This document shows positions 8,491 through 16,978 of a stretch of 64,000 nt of DNA, one piece after another. A program made the position numbers and the translations under genes. The stretch covers positions 930,001-994,000 of the forward strand of contig CAXXKC010000002.1 of NCBI GenBank assembly GCA_963674835.2, given 5' to 3'. Within the stretch, counting starts at the first letter, position 1. Each line of letters opens with the position of its first letter. Below the pieces are notes generated by a model. The model did no database searches. It was not told the DNA's origin and saw nothing but the letters and a program-made list of their open reading frames with translations. This stretch comes from G963674835 sp963674835. GTDB lineage: Bacteria > Planctomycetota > Planctomycetia > Pirellulales > Thermoguttaceae.

Positions 8491-9570
8491 ATGAAATTCT
8501 TCCTTACCCTCTTGGCCAGTCTGGCCGCAGCGCCCGTTTGGGCCGTCGATGTCAGTCCCAATGTCGAGACCTATCGGCTGTTCGGACCCGAGCATCCGGG
8601 ACTCTACAAACACCCCGCGTCGATCACCCAATTGGCCAACGGGGACCTTTACGTAGCCTACTACGGGGGCTCAGGCGAGTATGGCACCGATACGGCCGTC
8701 TTCGGCTCGCGACAGAAGGCCGGGACCAACGCCTGGACCAGTCCGGTCGTCATCGCCGATACGCCCAACCGTGGCGAAGGCAATCCCGTCGTCTGGCAGG
8801 CCCCCGACGGCGTCGTCTGGCTGTTCTACAACAACCTCTTCGGACCCACGTGGTCCCACGCCATCGTCAAAGGAAAGATCTCCACCGACGGCGCCAAGAC
8901 CTGGTCCGATTCGTTTCTTTTGGCCATCGAGCTGGGCTCCATGGTCCGCGGCCAGCCGATCGTCCTCCAAAGCGGCGACTACCTGCTGCCCATGTACCAC
9001 GAGACGGGCGCCGACACTGAACGGACGGCCGCCGACACGTCTTCCTACTTCCTGCGGTACGACCGACAGAAGAAGATCTGGACTCCTACCAATCGGATCA
9101 CCTCCCCCGAAGGCAATCTCCAGCCCCAGGTCGTCCAGCTCACCGACAACCACCTAGTCGCCTTCCTGCGGCGGGGAGGCAGTTTCGAACCGACCACCAA
9201 GGGCTGGATGCTTCGCAGTGAATCACACGACGGTGGCCTCACGTGGAGCCCGGCCCAGCGCACCGACTTCCCCAATCCCAACTCGGCCGTCGATTTCATC
9301 AAGCTGCAAAACGGCCATATGCTGCTGGTCTACAACAACGGCATGAACGAACGAACGCCGCTGACCGTGGCGATCTCCGTCGATTGCGCCAAGACCTTCC
9401 CCTACCGTCGCGACATCGCCGGGGGCGACAACACTTTCGCTTACCCCTACGCCATCCAGACCGCCGACGGCAAGATCCACGTCGTCTACACGACGAACGA
9501 TCGCACCACGATCATGCAGGCCGTGTTCGACGAGCTGGCGGTCTTCAACCCGCAATTCAAGAAGAAGTGA
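8491..9570 (+). CDS. Secreted sialidase-like (BNR-repeat) protein
   Basis: 359 residues with a clear Sec signal peptide (MKFFLTLLASLAAAPVWA, cut after about residue 18). The rest is a six-bladed beta-propeller of the neuraminidase fold, with Asp-box motifs STDGAKTWSD and SHDGGLTWSP and the family's GNPVVWQAPDG and YHETGAD segments. It resembles the BNR_2/exo-alpha-sialidase family, many members of which in planctomycetes are of unproven specificity. It starts 17 bp after the PH-domain gene and may be cotranscribed. Hydrolysis of a sialic-acid-like or other sugar outside the cytoplasm is likely, but the substrate is unknown. Confidence 0.85.
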   Translation: MKFFLTLLASLAAAPVWAVDVSPNVETYRLFGPEHPGLYKHPASITQLANGDLYVAYYGGSGEYGTDTAVFGSRQKAGTNAWTSPVVIADTPNRGEGNPVVWQAPDGVVWLFYNNLFGPTWSHAIVKGKISTDGAKTWSDSFLLAIELGSMVRGQPIVLQSGDYLLPMYHETGADTERTAADTSSYFLRYDRQKKIWTPTNRITSPEGNLQPQVVQLTDNHLVAFLRRGGSFEPTTKGWMLRSESHDGGLTWSPAQRTDFPNPNSAVDFIKLQNGHMLLVYNNGMNERTPLTVAISVDCAKTFPYRRDIAGGDNTFAYPYAIQTADGKIHVVYTTNDRTTIMQAVFDELAVFNPQFKKK

Positions 9571-9592
9571 GCCGCCAAAAGGCACGCCACGC

Positions 9593-11137
9593 TCAGGCGT
9601 CTTCGGCCTCTTCCGAGGCTTCGTGGTGCTCTTCACCGGCCGGGCCCAACGTCCAGTCACGGCGTTGGCGCGAGCTGGCGATGTTCATCGCCTTGCGGTA
9701 CTTGGTCACTGTGCGCCGTGCCACCGTGATCCCCTGCTTGCCCAGCTCTCGGACCAGTTCCTCGTCGCTGTACGGATGCTGCTTGTCCTCGCCGTCGACG
9801 ATCTCCTGCAGCTTCAGTCGCACGGTATCCCAGGCAACCTCCTCACCGTCGGCGCTGACCGTCCCGCCGCAGAAGAACCGCTTCAGCGGAAAGATGCCCC
9901 GCGGCGTCTGGATCCACTTGTCGTCCACCGCGCGGCTCACCGTGGTCACGTGAACGCCCACTTTGTCGGCGATCTGCTGCATCTTCAGCGGCTCGATCGA
10001 CTCCGGCCCCTTGTCCAGAAATTCCTTCTGATGATCGACGATCGCCTGGGCAACCCGCGTCAGCGTATTGCGACGCTGCTCGATCGAGTCGATTAGCCAC
10101 TGCGCCGAACTCAGCTTCTGCTTGATGTAGTCGCGTGTCTCCGTGTTCGTGTCGCCGCTCAGAAGCAGTTTGCGATAATACGGGCTGATGAACAGGCTCG
10201 GTGTGCGGCCGTCCTCCAGCCGCACCTTATACGCGCCCTCTTCGCCCGGCTCGACGAAGATGTCCGGCGTAACCGTCGGCACCGGAACATCGTCAAAATC
10301 CTTGCCTGGCTTCGGATTCAGCTTCCGCAATTCCTGCAGCGCTTCCTGGATCGTCTCCAGCGAGTAGCCCGTGCGCCGCACGATCACCGGCAGACGGTTG
10401 TGCTCCAGGTCTTCCAGATGGCTGGCGATCAGCGTCTGCAATTGCTCGTAGTAGGGCATGCCCGGTGTGAGCTGCAATAGCAAACACTCCCGCAAATCGC
10501 GGGCGCCCACCCCCGGTGGATCAAGCTTCTGCACCAATGCCAACGCCTGCCTCGCCAGCGCAAGGTCGGCCTCCGTGGCATCCGAGCCGATCAGGTCCTC
10601 CAGGCTCGATTGCAGGTACCCGTTGGCGTCCAGGTTGTAGATCACCCGGTCGGCCATGGCTCGCAGCGCCGGCTCCAGGTCGAACCACCCCAACTGGTCG
10701 TGCAAATAATCCTGCAACGACTGCGGACGCGCAGCCATGTTCGCCATGGCATCGTGCTTCCGCTCCCCCTCCTCCTCCATGCGATTGCTCGACGGCCGCG
10801 ACCGCTCCTCGAAATGGTCCGGCCACTGCTCGTCCATCTTCAACAGCCGTTCGAAGTCCGCCTCGTTGTTCGTCGTGTCGTCGATCACCAACTCGCGTTC
10901 TTCGTCGGTCGGCCCGTCCGACGGCTCGTACTCGACCTCTTCCGCCGGCAGGTCCGGGTCGTCCTCACGCAGCTCCAGGATCGGGTTCTCCTGCATCTCC
11001 TGCTCGATGCGCTCCTGCAACGCCATGATCGGCAATTGCAGAATCTCCATCGACTGGATCATCCGCGGAGCCAGCACCTGCTTCTGAACTAATCGGAGCT
11101 CTTGGCCGAACGACAATCGCATGACTTGCGGGCTCAC
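9593..11137 (-). CDS. rpoN: RNA polymerase sigma-54 factor RpoN
   Basis: Directs RNA polymerase to -24/-12 promoters that need an AAA+ activator. The 514 residues show region I at the N-terminus (LSFGQELRLVQKQVLAPRMIQSMEILQLP), an acidic region II (about 60-120), the core-binding domain (about 130-320) and, near the end, the RpoN box as ARRTVTKYRKAM. The GTG at 11137 is the first start; an ATG five codons later (11122) gives the more usual MRLSFGQ N-terminus and is about as likely. It lies 45 bp after recR on the same strand, so it may end the dnaX-ebfC-recR transcript. Confidence 0.96.
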   Translation of the reverse strand: MSPQVMRLSFGQELRLVQKQVLAPRMIQSMEILQLPIMALQERIEQEMQENPILELREDDPDLPAEEVEYEPSDGPTDEERELVIDDTTNNEADFERLLKMDEQWPDHFEERSRPSSNRMEEEGERKHDAMANMAARPQSLQDYLHDQLGWFDLEPALRAMADRVIYNLDANGYLQSSLEDLIGSDATEADLALARQALALVQKLDPPGVGARDLRECLLLQLTPGMPYYEQLQTLIASHLEDLEHNRLPVIVRRTGYSLETIQEALQELRKLNPKPGKDFDDVPVPTVTPDIFVEPGEEGAYKVRLEDGRTPSLFISPYYRKLLLSGDTNTETRDYIKQKLSSAQWLIDSIEQRRNTLTRVAQAIVDHQKEFLDKGPESIEPLKMQQIADKVGVHVTTVSRAVDDKWIQTPRGIFPLKRFFCGGTVSADGEEVAWDTVRLKLQEIVDGEDKQHPYSDEELVRELGKQGITVARRTVTKYRKAMNIASSRQRRDWTLGPAGEEHHEASEEAEDA

Positions 11138-11182
11138 TTCCCGGGCGGCGACCCGGGCCTAACCCTTTCTCCCTTTCCTAAC

Positions 11183-11788
11183 TCAAAACTCGCGACGCCC
11201 ATCCAGTGCGTCCGAGAGAATCTCCTTGTTAGCATATTCCAGCACGCTGCCGGACGTGATACCCCGCGCCAACCGCGTGATCCGCAACGACACCGGCAGT
11301 TCCGAAAGCACGTTGGAAATGTGCAATGCCGTCCCGTCTCCTTCAACCGTCGGGTTGGTCGCCATCACCAGTTCCTCAAACGATCCCTCTCGCACACGAC
11401 GAACCAGTGCGTCGATCGTCAGTTGCTCAGGCCCGATTCCCTCCAACGGAGCAATTCTCCCCAACAACACGTGATACAACCCCCGATACATGCCGGTCTG
11501 CTCCAGCGCCATCAGATCCCGCGGCTGCTCCACAACACACAGGATGCTCCGATCGCGCCTCGAATCCCGGCAAATGACGCACTCATCTCCCTCTGCCAAA
11601 TTGTAGCACGTCCGACAATAACGCACGTTGTCTTTCACGTCCCGAATCGCTTCCGCCAGCGCCATGGCCTCGTCGCGCGGAATGCGCAAAATATGATACG
11701 CCAGACGCTCGGCCGATTTCTTGCCGATCCCCGGCAATCGGGCTAGTTCGTTCACTAGTTTGCTGACCGATTCCGTCAGTTCCGACAC
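11183..11788 (-). CDS. recR: Recombination mediator RecR
   Basis: Works with RecO (and RecF) to load RecA on gapped DNA. The 201 residues hold the helix-hairpin-helix near the N-terminus (LARLPGIGKKSAERLAYHIL), the four-Cys zinc finger (CRTCYNLAEGDECVICRD) and a Toprim domain with ILCVVEQPRDL and the MATNPTVEGDGTA segment. It starts with GTG. It is the third member of the SRP RNA - dnaX - ebfC - recR block, an arrangement known from Bacillus and many other bacteria. Confidence 0.97.
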   Translation of the reverse strand: MSELTESVSKLVNELARLPGIGKKSAERLAYHILRIPRDEAMALAEAIRDVKDNVRYCRTCYNLAEGDECVICRDSRRDRSILCVVEQPRDLMALEQTGMYRGLYHVLLGRIAPLEGIGPEQLTIDALVRRVREGSFEELVMATNPTVEGDGTALHISNVLSELPVSLRITRLARGITSGSVLEYANKEILSDALDGRREF

Positions 11789-11869
11789 GGCTCAACCCCA
11801 AAATGCTCCGCGGCACGTTGCTGAAGACACCCCCGTTTCGTCGGGCGGCCCCGATTCATCCTGCCACAC

Positions 11870-12277
11870 TCAAACCGACTTTTCCGGTTCCTCTGGCCCC
11901 TGTGGCTCCTCAGGCTGCGGCGCCTCGTTCACATTCAGAAATCGGCCCAACGCCTGATCCAACCCCGGAATCTCCAAACCGCCGGCCATCGACTTCACCG
12001 CGTCGGCGTGGAGCTGTTTCCCTTTTACGATCGCCTGGTTCACGGCCGTGGCAACCAGGTCCTCCAACAATTCGCGATCGCCCTGCTCGAACAGCTTCGG
12101 ATCGATCCGGCAACCGAGCACTTCCATCAGCCCGTTCACCTCGATTTCGACCATGCCCCCGCCGGCCGAACCGACAACGTGCTGCTGTCGCAGTTGGTCG
12201 CTCAGACCCTGCATCTTGCCGCCGATTTCTCGCGCCTGCTGCAGCAACGAACCCAGATTCGCAAGTCCTTTGAACAC
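11870..12277 (-). CDS. ebfC: Nucleoid-associated protein YbaB/EbfC family
   Basis: A small dimeric DNA-binding protein, 135 residues (family usually 100-115; the extra length is an acidic Pro/Glu tail). The core shows FKGLANLGSLLQQAREIGGKMQGL, a long N-terminal helix, then GMVEIEVNGLMEVLGCRIDP and the EDLVATAVNQAI segment, as in YbaB. It begins with GTG, preceded by AGGAG seven bases upstream. It lies between dnaX (114 bp gap) and recR (81 bp gap), its conserved place. Confidence 0.94.
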   Translation of the reverse strand: MFKGLANLGSLLQQAREIGGKMQGLSDQLRQQHVVGSAGGGMVEIEVNGLMEVLGCRIDPKLFEQGDRELLEDLVATAVNQAIVKGKQLHADAVKSMAGGLEIPGLDQALGRFLNVNEAPQPEEPQGPEEPEKSV

Positions 12278-12391
12278 GTTCTCACTCCTGTAGCGCTCGT
12301 CGCATCACCGCCACGCTCGCACACTACTGAAACACCGGCTCACCCCCCACCTCGACTTCCGCCTCCACACCGACAGTCGATACGATGCCGC

Positions 12392-14131
12392 CTACGGCTT
12401 CCCCGGCGGATCGTCGACCCGCACCGGCTGAGCCCCAAACAACTCGCTCGCACGGCGCACCATGGGATGATTGGCCACTTCCATCAGCCGTTGATGCGGC
12501 AAAACCGCTCGCACCGGCTCTGGGGCCGGCGCCGCACCCGGGCTCTCCTCCATCAGTTCGAATTCCACCCGGATCGCCTGCCCCGTTACCTCACGCAATG
12601 CCTCTTCAAAAGCAGCTGCTCGCTGGGTGCAGTAGGTCTTCGCAAAAGTATATCGCGGTCGAAAGGAAATTACCAGGCGATTTGGCGCAGGACTTGCTAC
12701 GCGATCGAACTGCTTCGCGTGCTCCGCCGCAAAACCCTTCATCCCTTCGATGGCCCGCGACCAGATTTCCCCCGCATTCTCGCGGCTCAGCATCACCGCC
12801 GGCGCTTCACCCGTCGCCTCCGATGGCTCATCGGACGGCTCCCGCTCAGGACCGACTACGGCCGCTTTTTTTTTTGCCATCGCGGCGGACGCTTCCTGGG
12901 AGACGGGCGGTGGGACCCGCCCAGGCCTATCGTCCCCCCCCGTACCAACGGCCGTCCCACTTTGCAACTGAGCGATCAGGCTCGACAGCTCGTCGAGCTC
13001 CTCCAAGCTGCAAATCCGCACCAAGGCCAGCTCCGCCAGAATCCGCCCCTGAGTGCTGTAACGCATCCGCGACAGAGCCTGGTCCAGGATCTGCATGGCC
13101 GCCATGATCGTCTCCAGCCCCCAGCGGCGGCTCAGCTCGATCACCTCCTGCTGACTACTCGGCGCGACCGTAAGGAAGGTTTCCGCTGGGCCGCCGGCTG
13201 CCGCCACCATGCAGTCGCGTAGATAGGCTAGCACCTGCTCCAGTAGCAGCGCCACGTCGACCCCCTCGTCGATCGCGGCATCCAGTTCGGCCATCGCCCC
13301 CGCCGCGCTGCGCTCGGCCAGATGCTTGCTCAACGCACCCAGCCGCTGGTCATTGGCCGACCCAAGCATCCCGTGCACGTCGGCAACCGTGATCCGCTCG
13401 GGAGCGAACGCCAGTAACTGCTCCAACAGCGACTGGCTATCGCGCATCGACCCTGCCGCCCGCCGGGCAAGCACCTCCAAGGCCTCCGGCTCCGCCGAGA
13501 TCCCCTCCGCCTCGACGATCTGTTCCAGCCGCCGCACGATCGATGCCGCCGAAATCCCTGCAAAATCGAACCTCTGGCAACGTGAGAGGATCGTCACCGG
13601 AATCTTCGTTGGTTCGGTCGTGCAGAAGATGAACTTCACATGCTCCGGCGGCTCCTCCAGCGTCTTCAACAGCGCGTTGAACGCCTCCCGCGTCAGCATG
13701 TGCACTTCATCGATAATGTAGATCTTGAATCGCGCGCGGCTCGGCCGCACGTTGACGTTCTGGCGCAACTGCCGAATCTCGTCGATCCCGCGGTTGCTCG
13801 CCCCGTCGATCTCCAACACGTCCACATCCTCGCCGGAACTGATGCTCCGGCAAATGTCGCACTCGTTGCACGGCGATGCCGATGGCCCGCTCACGCAGTT
13901 CAGCGCCTTGGCCAGAATCCGCGCCGTCGACGTCTTCCCCACTCCACGCGCGCCGGTAAACAGGTAAGCATGGCCCACCCTCCCCGTACCGATCGCATTG
14001 GAAAGCGCCCTCGCAACATGCTCCTGCCCCAGAAGCTCTTTGAACTGTTGCGGTCGATACCGCCGCGCGACGACCACGTACTGCTGCGCCGGGGCGGAAG
14101 GCGGATCGGGAATCAGCGACGACTCGGACAT
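12392..14131 (-). CDS. dnaX: DNA polymerase III subunits gamma and tau
   Basis: Clamp-loader ATPase of the replicative polymerase. The 579-residue tau form has the AAA+ core: Walker A in GARGVGKTSTARIL, a zinc module (CVSGPSASPCNECDIC), Walker B IIDEVHML and the sensor region CTTEPTKIPVTILSRCQRFDF, then domain III and a variable C-terminal part. I start at 14131 (MSESSLIP); the frame is open 29 codons further, but that stretch is not family-like and runs towards the SRP RNA. A run of ten A on the coding strand (12866-12875, codons 419-422) could yield the short gamma form, because both other frames stop within a few codons. It leads the dnaX-ebfC-recR block. Confidence 0.97.
   Translation of the reverse strand: MSESSLIPDPPSAPAQQYVVVARRYRPQQFKELLGQEHVARALSNAIGTGRVGHAYLFTGARGVGKTSTARILAKALNCVSGPSASPCNECDICRSISSGEDVDVLEIDGASNRGIDEIRQLRQNVNVRPSRARFKIYIIDEVHMLTREAFNALLKTLEEPPEHVKFIFCTTEPTKIPVTILSRCQRFDFAGISAASIVRRLEQIVEAEGISAEPEALEVLARRAAGSMRDSQSLLEQLLAFAPERITVADVHGMLGSANDQRLGALSKHLAERSAAGAMAELDAAIDEGVDVALLLEQVLAYLRDCMVAAAGGPAETFLTVAPSSQQEVIELSRRWGLETIMAAMQILDQALSRMRYSTQGRILAELALVRICSLEELDELSSLIAQLQSGTAVGTGGDDRPGRVPPPVSQEASAAMAKKKAAVVGPEREPSDEPSEATGEAPAVMLSRENAGEIWSRAIEGMKGFAAEHAKQFDRVASPAPNRLVISFRPRYTFAKTYCTQRAAAFEEALREVTGQAIRVEFELMEESPGAAPAPEPVRAVLPHQRLMEVANHPMVRRASELFGAQPVRVDDPPGKP
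12866..12875 (-). other. A10 slippage site in dnaX
   Basis: The coding strand reads GCA AAA AAA AAA GCG, ten A in a row. After one extra A (or a -1 shift) the frame reads six codons (S G R S R S) and stops at TGA. After one lost A it meets TAG at the third codon. Either event gives a product of about 425-428 residues, close to the gamma subunit length in other bacteria. Thermus dnaX uses a comparable A run for transcriptional slippage. Confidence 0.75.
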
Positions 14132-14190
14132 GCGCGTCAGGTGCCTAAGAGGAGTGAACACACGAAGCACCGGCGGGTGGCAAACCTCGC

Positions 14191-14304
14191 CCGGCGACCA
14201 ATGAGGGGCCCGTTGCACATGAGGTCAACTGCTTATGGCTGCTGACTTTCGTCCCTGACCAGGTTCACAGCCCCCCATTGCAGGGGCCCCTCATCGGTCG
14301 CCGG
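14191..14304 (-). ncRNA. ffs: Signal recognition particle RNA, small bacterial (4.5S) type
   Basis: About 114 nt on the minus strand. The conserved core reads GTGAACCTGGTCAGG, then GACGAAAGTC (apical stem with a GAAA loop), then AGCAGCCATAAGCA, as in the Ffh-binding region of 4.5S RNA. The two ends (14191-14210 and 14285-14304) pair over 20 bases with one mismatch, which gives the boundaries. It lies just upstream of dnaX on the same strand, as in Bacillus. It targets membrane and secreted proteins to the translocon with Ffh. Confidence 0.95.
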
Positions 14305-14681
14305 CCGCAAGGTGCCGACCCTCTACGTTGTACGCTGTCACAGCCAACTCGTCAAAGGGGGGCGTCCCGAGGGTGCGGTAACCGATTTCTGGCGCTGTCG
14401 GCCAAACGCCGAGACGTAGCGTGTGCCGAGCAAAGCGAGTCCCACCAGTGAATCTGGCTTCGCTCGGCGACTCGTCCAAGTTACCCAGCTTGACCAACAA
14501 CGTTTACTACACCCGTCGCCGACACGTTCCCCCAATCGACCCACCACGGACCCACGCCACATCGCCTAGCTCCGCATCGGTTGCGACAAAGTTGCCCACC
14601 CCATAAACTCAGTACCCACGACAGCTCGCCGTCTACAATGCCGCACTCGCACGATCCCGACGACCCGCCGAAATCCACAAG
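14305..14681. other. Divergent intergenic region with an inverted repeat (377 bp)
   Basis: It lies between the SRP RNA gene (leftward) and the OleC-like gene (rightward). GCCGAGCAAAGC at 14425-14436 and GCTTCGCTCGGC at 14457-14468 are complementary at 11 of 12 positions, with a short CCAG/CTGG stem between them, so this part can form a cruciform or RNA hairpin. No supportable gene. The SRP RNA promoter should lie in the left part. Confidence 0.55.
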
Positions 14682-16355
14682 ATGCCTGCGCCCGCCACCG
14701 CAACCCCGAACCCCGTCAACGTCGCCTCGCGTCTCACGGCCATGGCCCAACAGATGCCCGAGGCCGTAGCCATCGTCGAGACCTTGGCCCCCGACCGCCA
14801 GGGAAACCGTCGCTACCATCACGTGACCTTCCGTCAACTCGACGACGATAGCGACCGCATCGCCAACGGCCTCCATCGCATGGGCGTTGCACCCGGCATA
14901 CGGCTGGCCCTCCTGGTCCGCCCGGGAATCGACTTCATTACTCTCGTCTTCGCCTTGTTCAAAGCGGGCGTGGTCATCATCCTCATCGACCCCGGTATGG
15001 GCCGACGAAACCTCATCCGATGCCTCAGCGAAGCCGAGCCCCAAGGGTTCATCGCCATTCCCCCGGTTCACGCCGTGCGCACGCTTCTGCGTCGCCGCTT
15101 CCCCTCCGCGCGATTCAACGTCACCGTGGGCCGGCGCTGGTTCTGGCGCGGCCCGACCTTGGAAGACCTCCGCCGCTCACCACGCGGCGGCCCGCCGGCG
15201 CACACCCAAGCCGGCGATCCGGCAGCCATCATCTTCACCACCGGCAGCACCGGACCTCCCAAGGGCGTCCTCTACAGCCACGGAAACTTCGACGCCCAGG
15301 TCGAGGAAATCCGCGACTTCTACGGCATCCAACCAGGCGAGATCGATCTGGCGGCCTTCCCGTTGTTTGGGCTGTTCAACTGCGCGATGGGCGTCACCGC
15401 CGTCATTCCCGACATGGATCCTTCCCGCCCCGCCCGGGTTGACCCTAGCATGATCGTCGAGATCGCCCGCGACTGGAAGGCTACACAGGCCTTCGGATCG
15501 CCGGCCGTCTGGAACCGCGTGGGCCGCTACTGCCGTCAGCATGGCGCCCGGCTGGACACCGTTCGGCGCGTGCTTTCGTCCGGCGCGCCGCTTTCCGTCG
15601 ACGTGCTGCAAATGATGAAGGACTGCATCCATCCCGAAGGCGACATGCACACGCCCTACGGCGCCACCGAGTCGCTGCCCGTCGCATCCATCGCCGCCAG
15701 CGAAGTCCTCACCCACACCGCCGATCAAACCCGGCACGGAGCCGGCGTCTGCGTCGGCCGTCGCTTCGCCCAAATCCAATGGAAGGTCATCCGCATCGTC
15801 GACGGTCCCATCCGCTCCCTCGACGATGCCGAAGAGCTCCCGCCCGGCGAGATCGGCGAGCTCATCGTCCAAGGCCCCGCCGTCACGCGCCGCTACGTTA
15901 CTCGCGTCGAAGCGAACGCCACCGGGAAAATCCCCGACGGCCCCCGTCTCTGGCACCGCATCGGCGACGCTGGCTACCTCGACCCGCAAGACCGCTTCTG
16001 GTTCTGTGGCCGCGTCGCCCATCGCGTCGTCACCGCCGACGGCCCCATGTACACCGTCCGTTGCGAAGCGATCTTCAACCAGCATCCCGACGTCTTCCGC
16101 AGCGCCCTGGTCGGCGTCGGCCCGCCCGGCAACCAGCGCCCGGTTATCATCCTCGAACCCCACCGCGGCCACATGCCCCGCACCAAGGCCGCCCGCGATC
16201 AGTTCCTCGCCCAAGCCCAACAACTCGCCCAGTCCAGCCCGCTAACCACCTCCATCCACGACATCCTCCTTCACCCCTCCTTTCCCGTCGACATCCGCCA
16301 CAACGCCAAGATCTTCCGCGAAAAGCTCTCCCTCTGGGCATCCCACCGCCTCTAA
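14682..16355 (+). CDS. OleC-like AMP-binding ligase (beta-lactone synthetase / fatty acyl ligase)
   Basis: 557 residues of the ANL adenylating superfamily. The ATP-binding P-loop is IIFTTGSTGPPKGVLYSHGN (about residue 185), the A5 motif is YGATESLPV, and the C-terminal hinge region carries WHRIGDAGYLD and FWFCGRVAHRV. The FALFKAG and LFGLFNCAMGVTAVIPDMDPSRPA segments look like OleC, which closes a beta-hydroxy acid to a beta-lactone in long-chain olefin synthesis, rather than a common acyl-CoA synthetase. No oleA, oleB or oleD is in the window. An ordinary fatty acyl-CoA or acyl-ACP ligase remains possible. Confidence 0.8.
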   Translation: MPAPATATPNPVNVASRLTAMAQQMPEAVAIVETLAPDRQGNRRYHHVTFRQLDDDSDRIANGLHRMGVAPGIRLALLVRPGIDFITLVFALFKAGVVIILIDPGMGRRNLIRCLSEAEPQGFIAIPPVHAVRTLLRRRFPSARFNVTVGRRWFWRGPTLEDLRRSPRGGPPAHTQAGDPAAIIFTTGSTGPPKGVLYSHGNFDAQVEEIRDFYGIQPGEIDLAAFPLFGLFNCAMGVTAVIPDMDPSRPARVDPSMIVEIARDWKATQAFGSPAVWNRVGRYCRQHGARLDTVRRVLSSGAPLSVDVLQMMKDCIHPEGDMHTPYGATESLPVASIAASEVLTHTADQTRHGAGVCVGRRFAQIQWKVIRIVDGPIRSLDDAEELPPGEIGELIVQGPAVTRRYVTRVEANATGKIPDGPRLWHRIGDAGYLDPQDRFWFCGRVAHRVVTADGPMYTVRCEAIFNQHPDVFRSALVGVGPPGNQRPVIILEPHRGHMPRTKAARDQFLAQAQQLAQSSPLTTSIHDILLHPSFPVDIRHNAKIFREKLSLWASHRL

Positions 16356-16491
16356 CCCAAACCCCACGTAGCACCGCAGTCCCCGCGAATCGTCGTACCA
16401 ACGATTCGATAGGATCATTCCCACCGCCCGACCAAACCCGCCACTTGACGCCAACCCCAAGCAGCCGCAAACTATTGAAATACAACACCAT

Positions 16492-16573
16492 GCGAGAGTG
16501 GCGGAACTGGCAGACGCGCTGGACTTAGGATCCAGTGGAGCAATCCATGCGGGTTCGAATCCCGCCTCTCGCA
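16492..16573 (+). tRNA. tRNA-Leu (anticodon UAG)
   Basis: An 82-nt cloverleaf. The acceptor GCGAGAG (16492-16498) pairs with CTCTCGC (16566-16572), with discriminator A. The anticodon stem CTGGA/TCCAG encloses the loop CTTAGGA, giving anticodon TAG. A long variable arm (TGGA-GCAA-TCCA) fits class II tRNA-Leu. The T arm GCGGGTTCGAATCCCGC is canonical. The CCA end is not encoded. Confidence 0.97.
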
Positions 16574-16978
16574 TCTTGTTGACTCACAAGCAGTTGCATC
16601 CTTCCCACCCCAAATTCCTTCCCCCGGCCGGCAACCCGACCTCGGCGCTTGGTCTGTCGTCGCTGCCCTGCGTGATCGTTCAACGGCGGTCCCTCTTGGG
16701 CTCCACCTGGCCACCCCTTTCAACATGGTGTCGTTTTTCCCGAGGAATTCGCAGCTAGCATCGGCCAGAGGAAACAGCCATCGACAATATCGAATTTCGT
16801 TTCTCCCGGTGATTTGCCAGCTAGCGTTGCTTTCATGTTGAAAGGGGTGGGCTCCACCTGGCCTCAACAGCCCAGCCCCCCAAGTTCGTTCGTTACGCCT
16901 TCCCCGGGCGAGGACGGTAGCCTCCGTGTTCCCTCGTATTCCTCACAACTCACGGCCTCATCTGAAACGAGTCCTACC
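16574..16978. other. Intergenic region with a nested repeat structure (405 bp)
   Basis: Between tRNA-Leu and the DUF4091 gene. It contains the composite inverted/direct repeat at 16698-16863. A frame open from 16814 joins the downstream gene, but its first 55 codons come from this repeat and are not credible protein. No other gene is supported. Confidence 0.55.
16698..16863. repeat. Composite repeat: 17-bp perfect inverted repeat flanked by 15-bp direct repeats
   Basis: CCACCCCTTTCAACATG (16711-16727) and CATGTTGAAAGGGGTGG (16834-16850) are perfect reverse complements 106 bp apart. GGGCTCCACCTGGCC occurs at 16698-16712 and again, same direction, at 16849-16863. Inside, two TCGTTT...CAGCTAGC half-similar blocks also repeat. 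The arrangement, directly after a tRNA gene, looks like the remnant or ends of a small mobile unit. Confidence 0.7.

Noticed and set aside
16814..16978. 55-codon N-terminal extension of the DUF4091 gene
   Set aside because: It is translated from the composite repeat and would bury the signal peptide.
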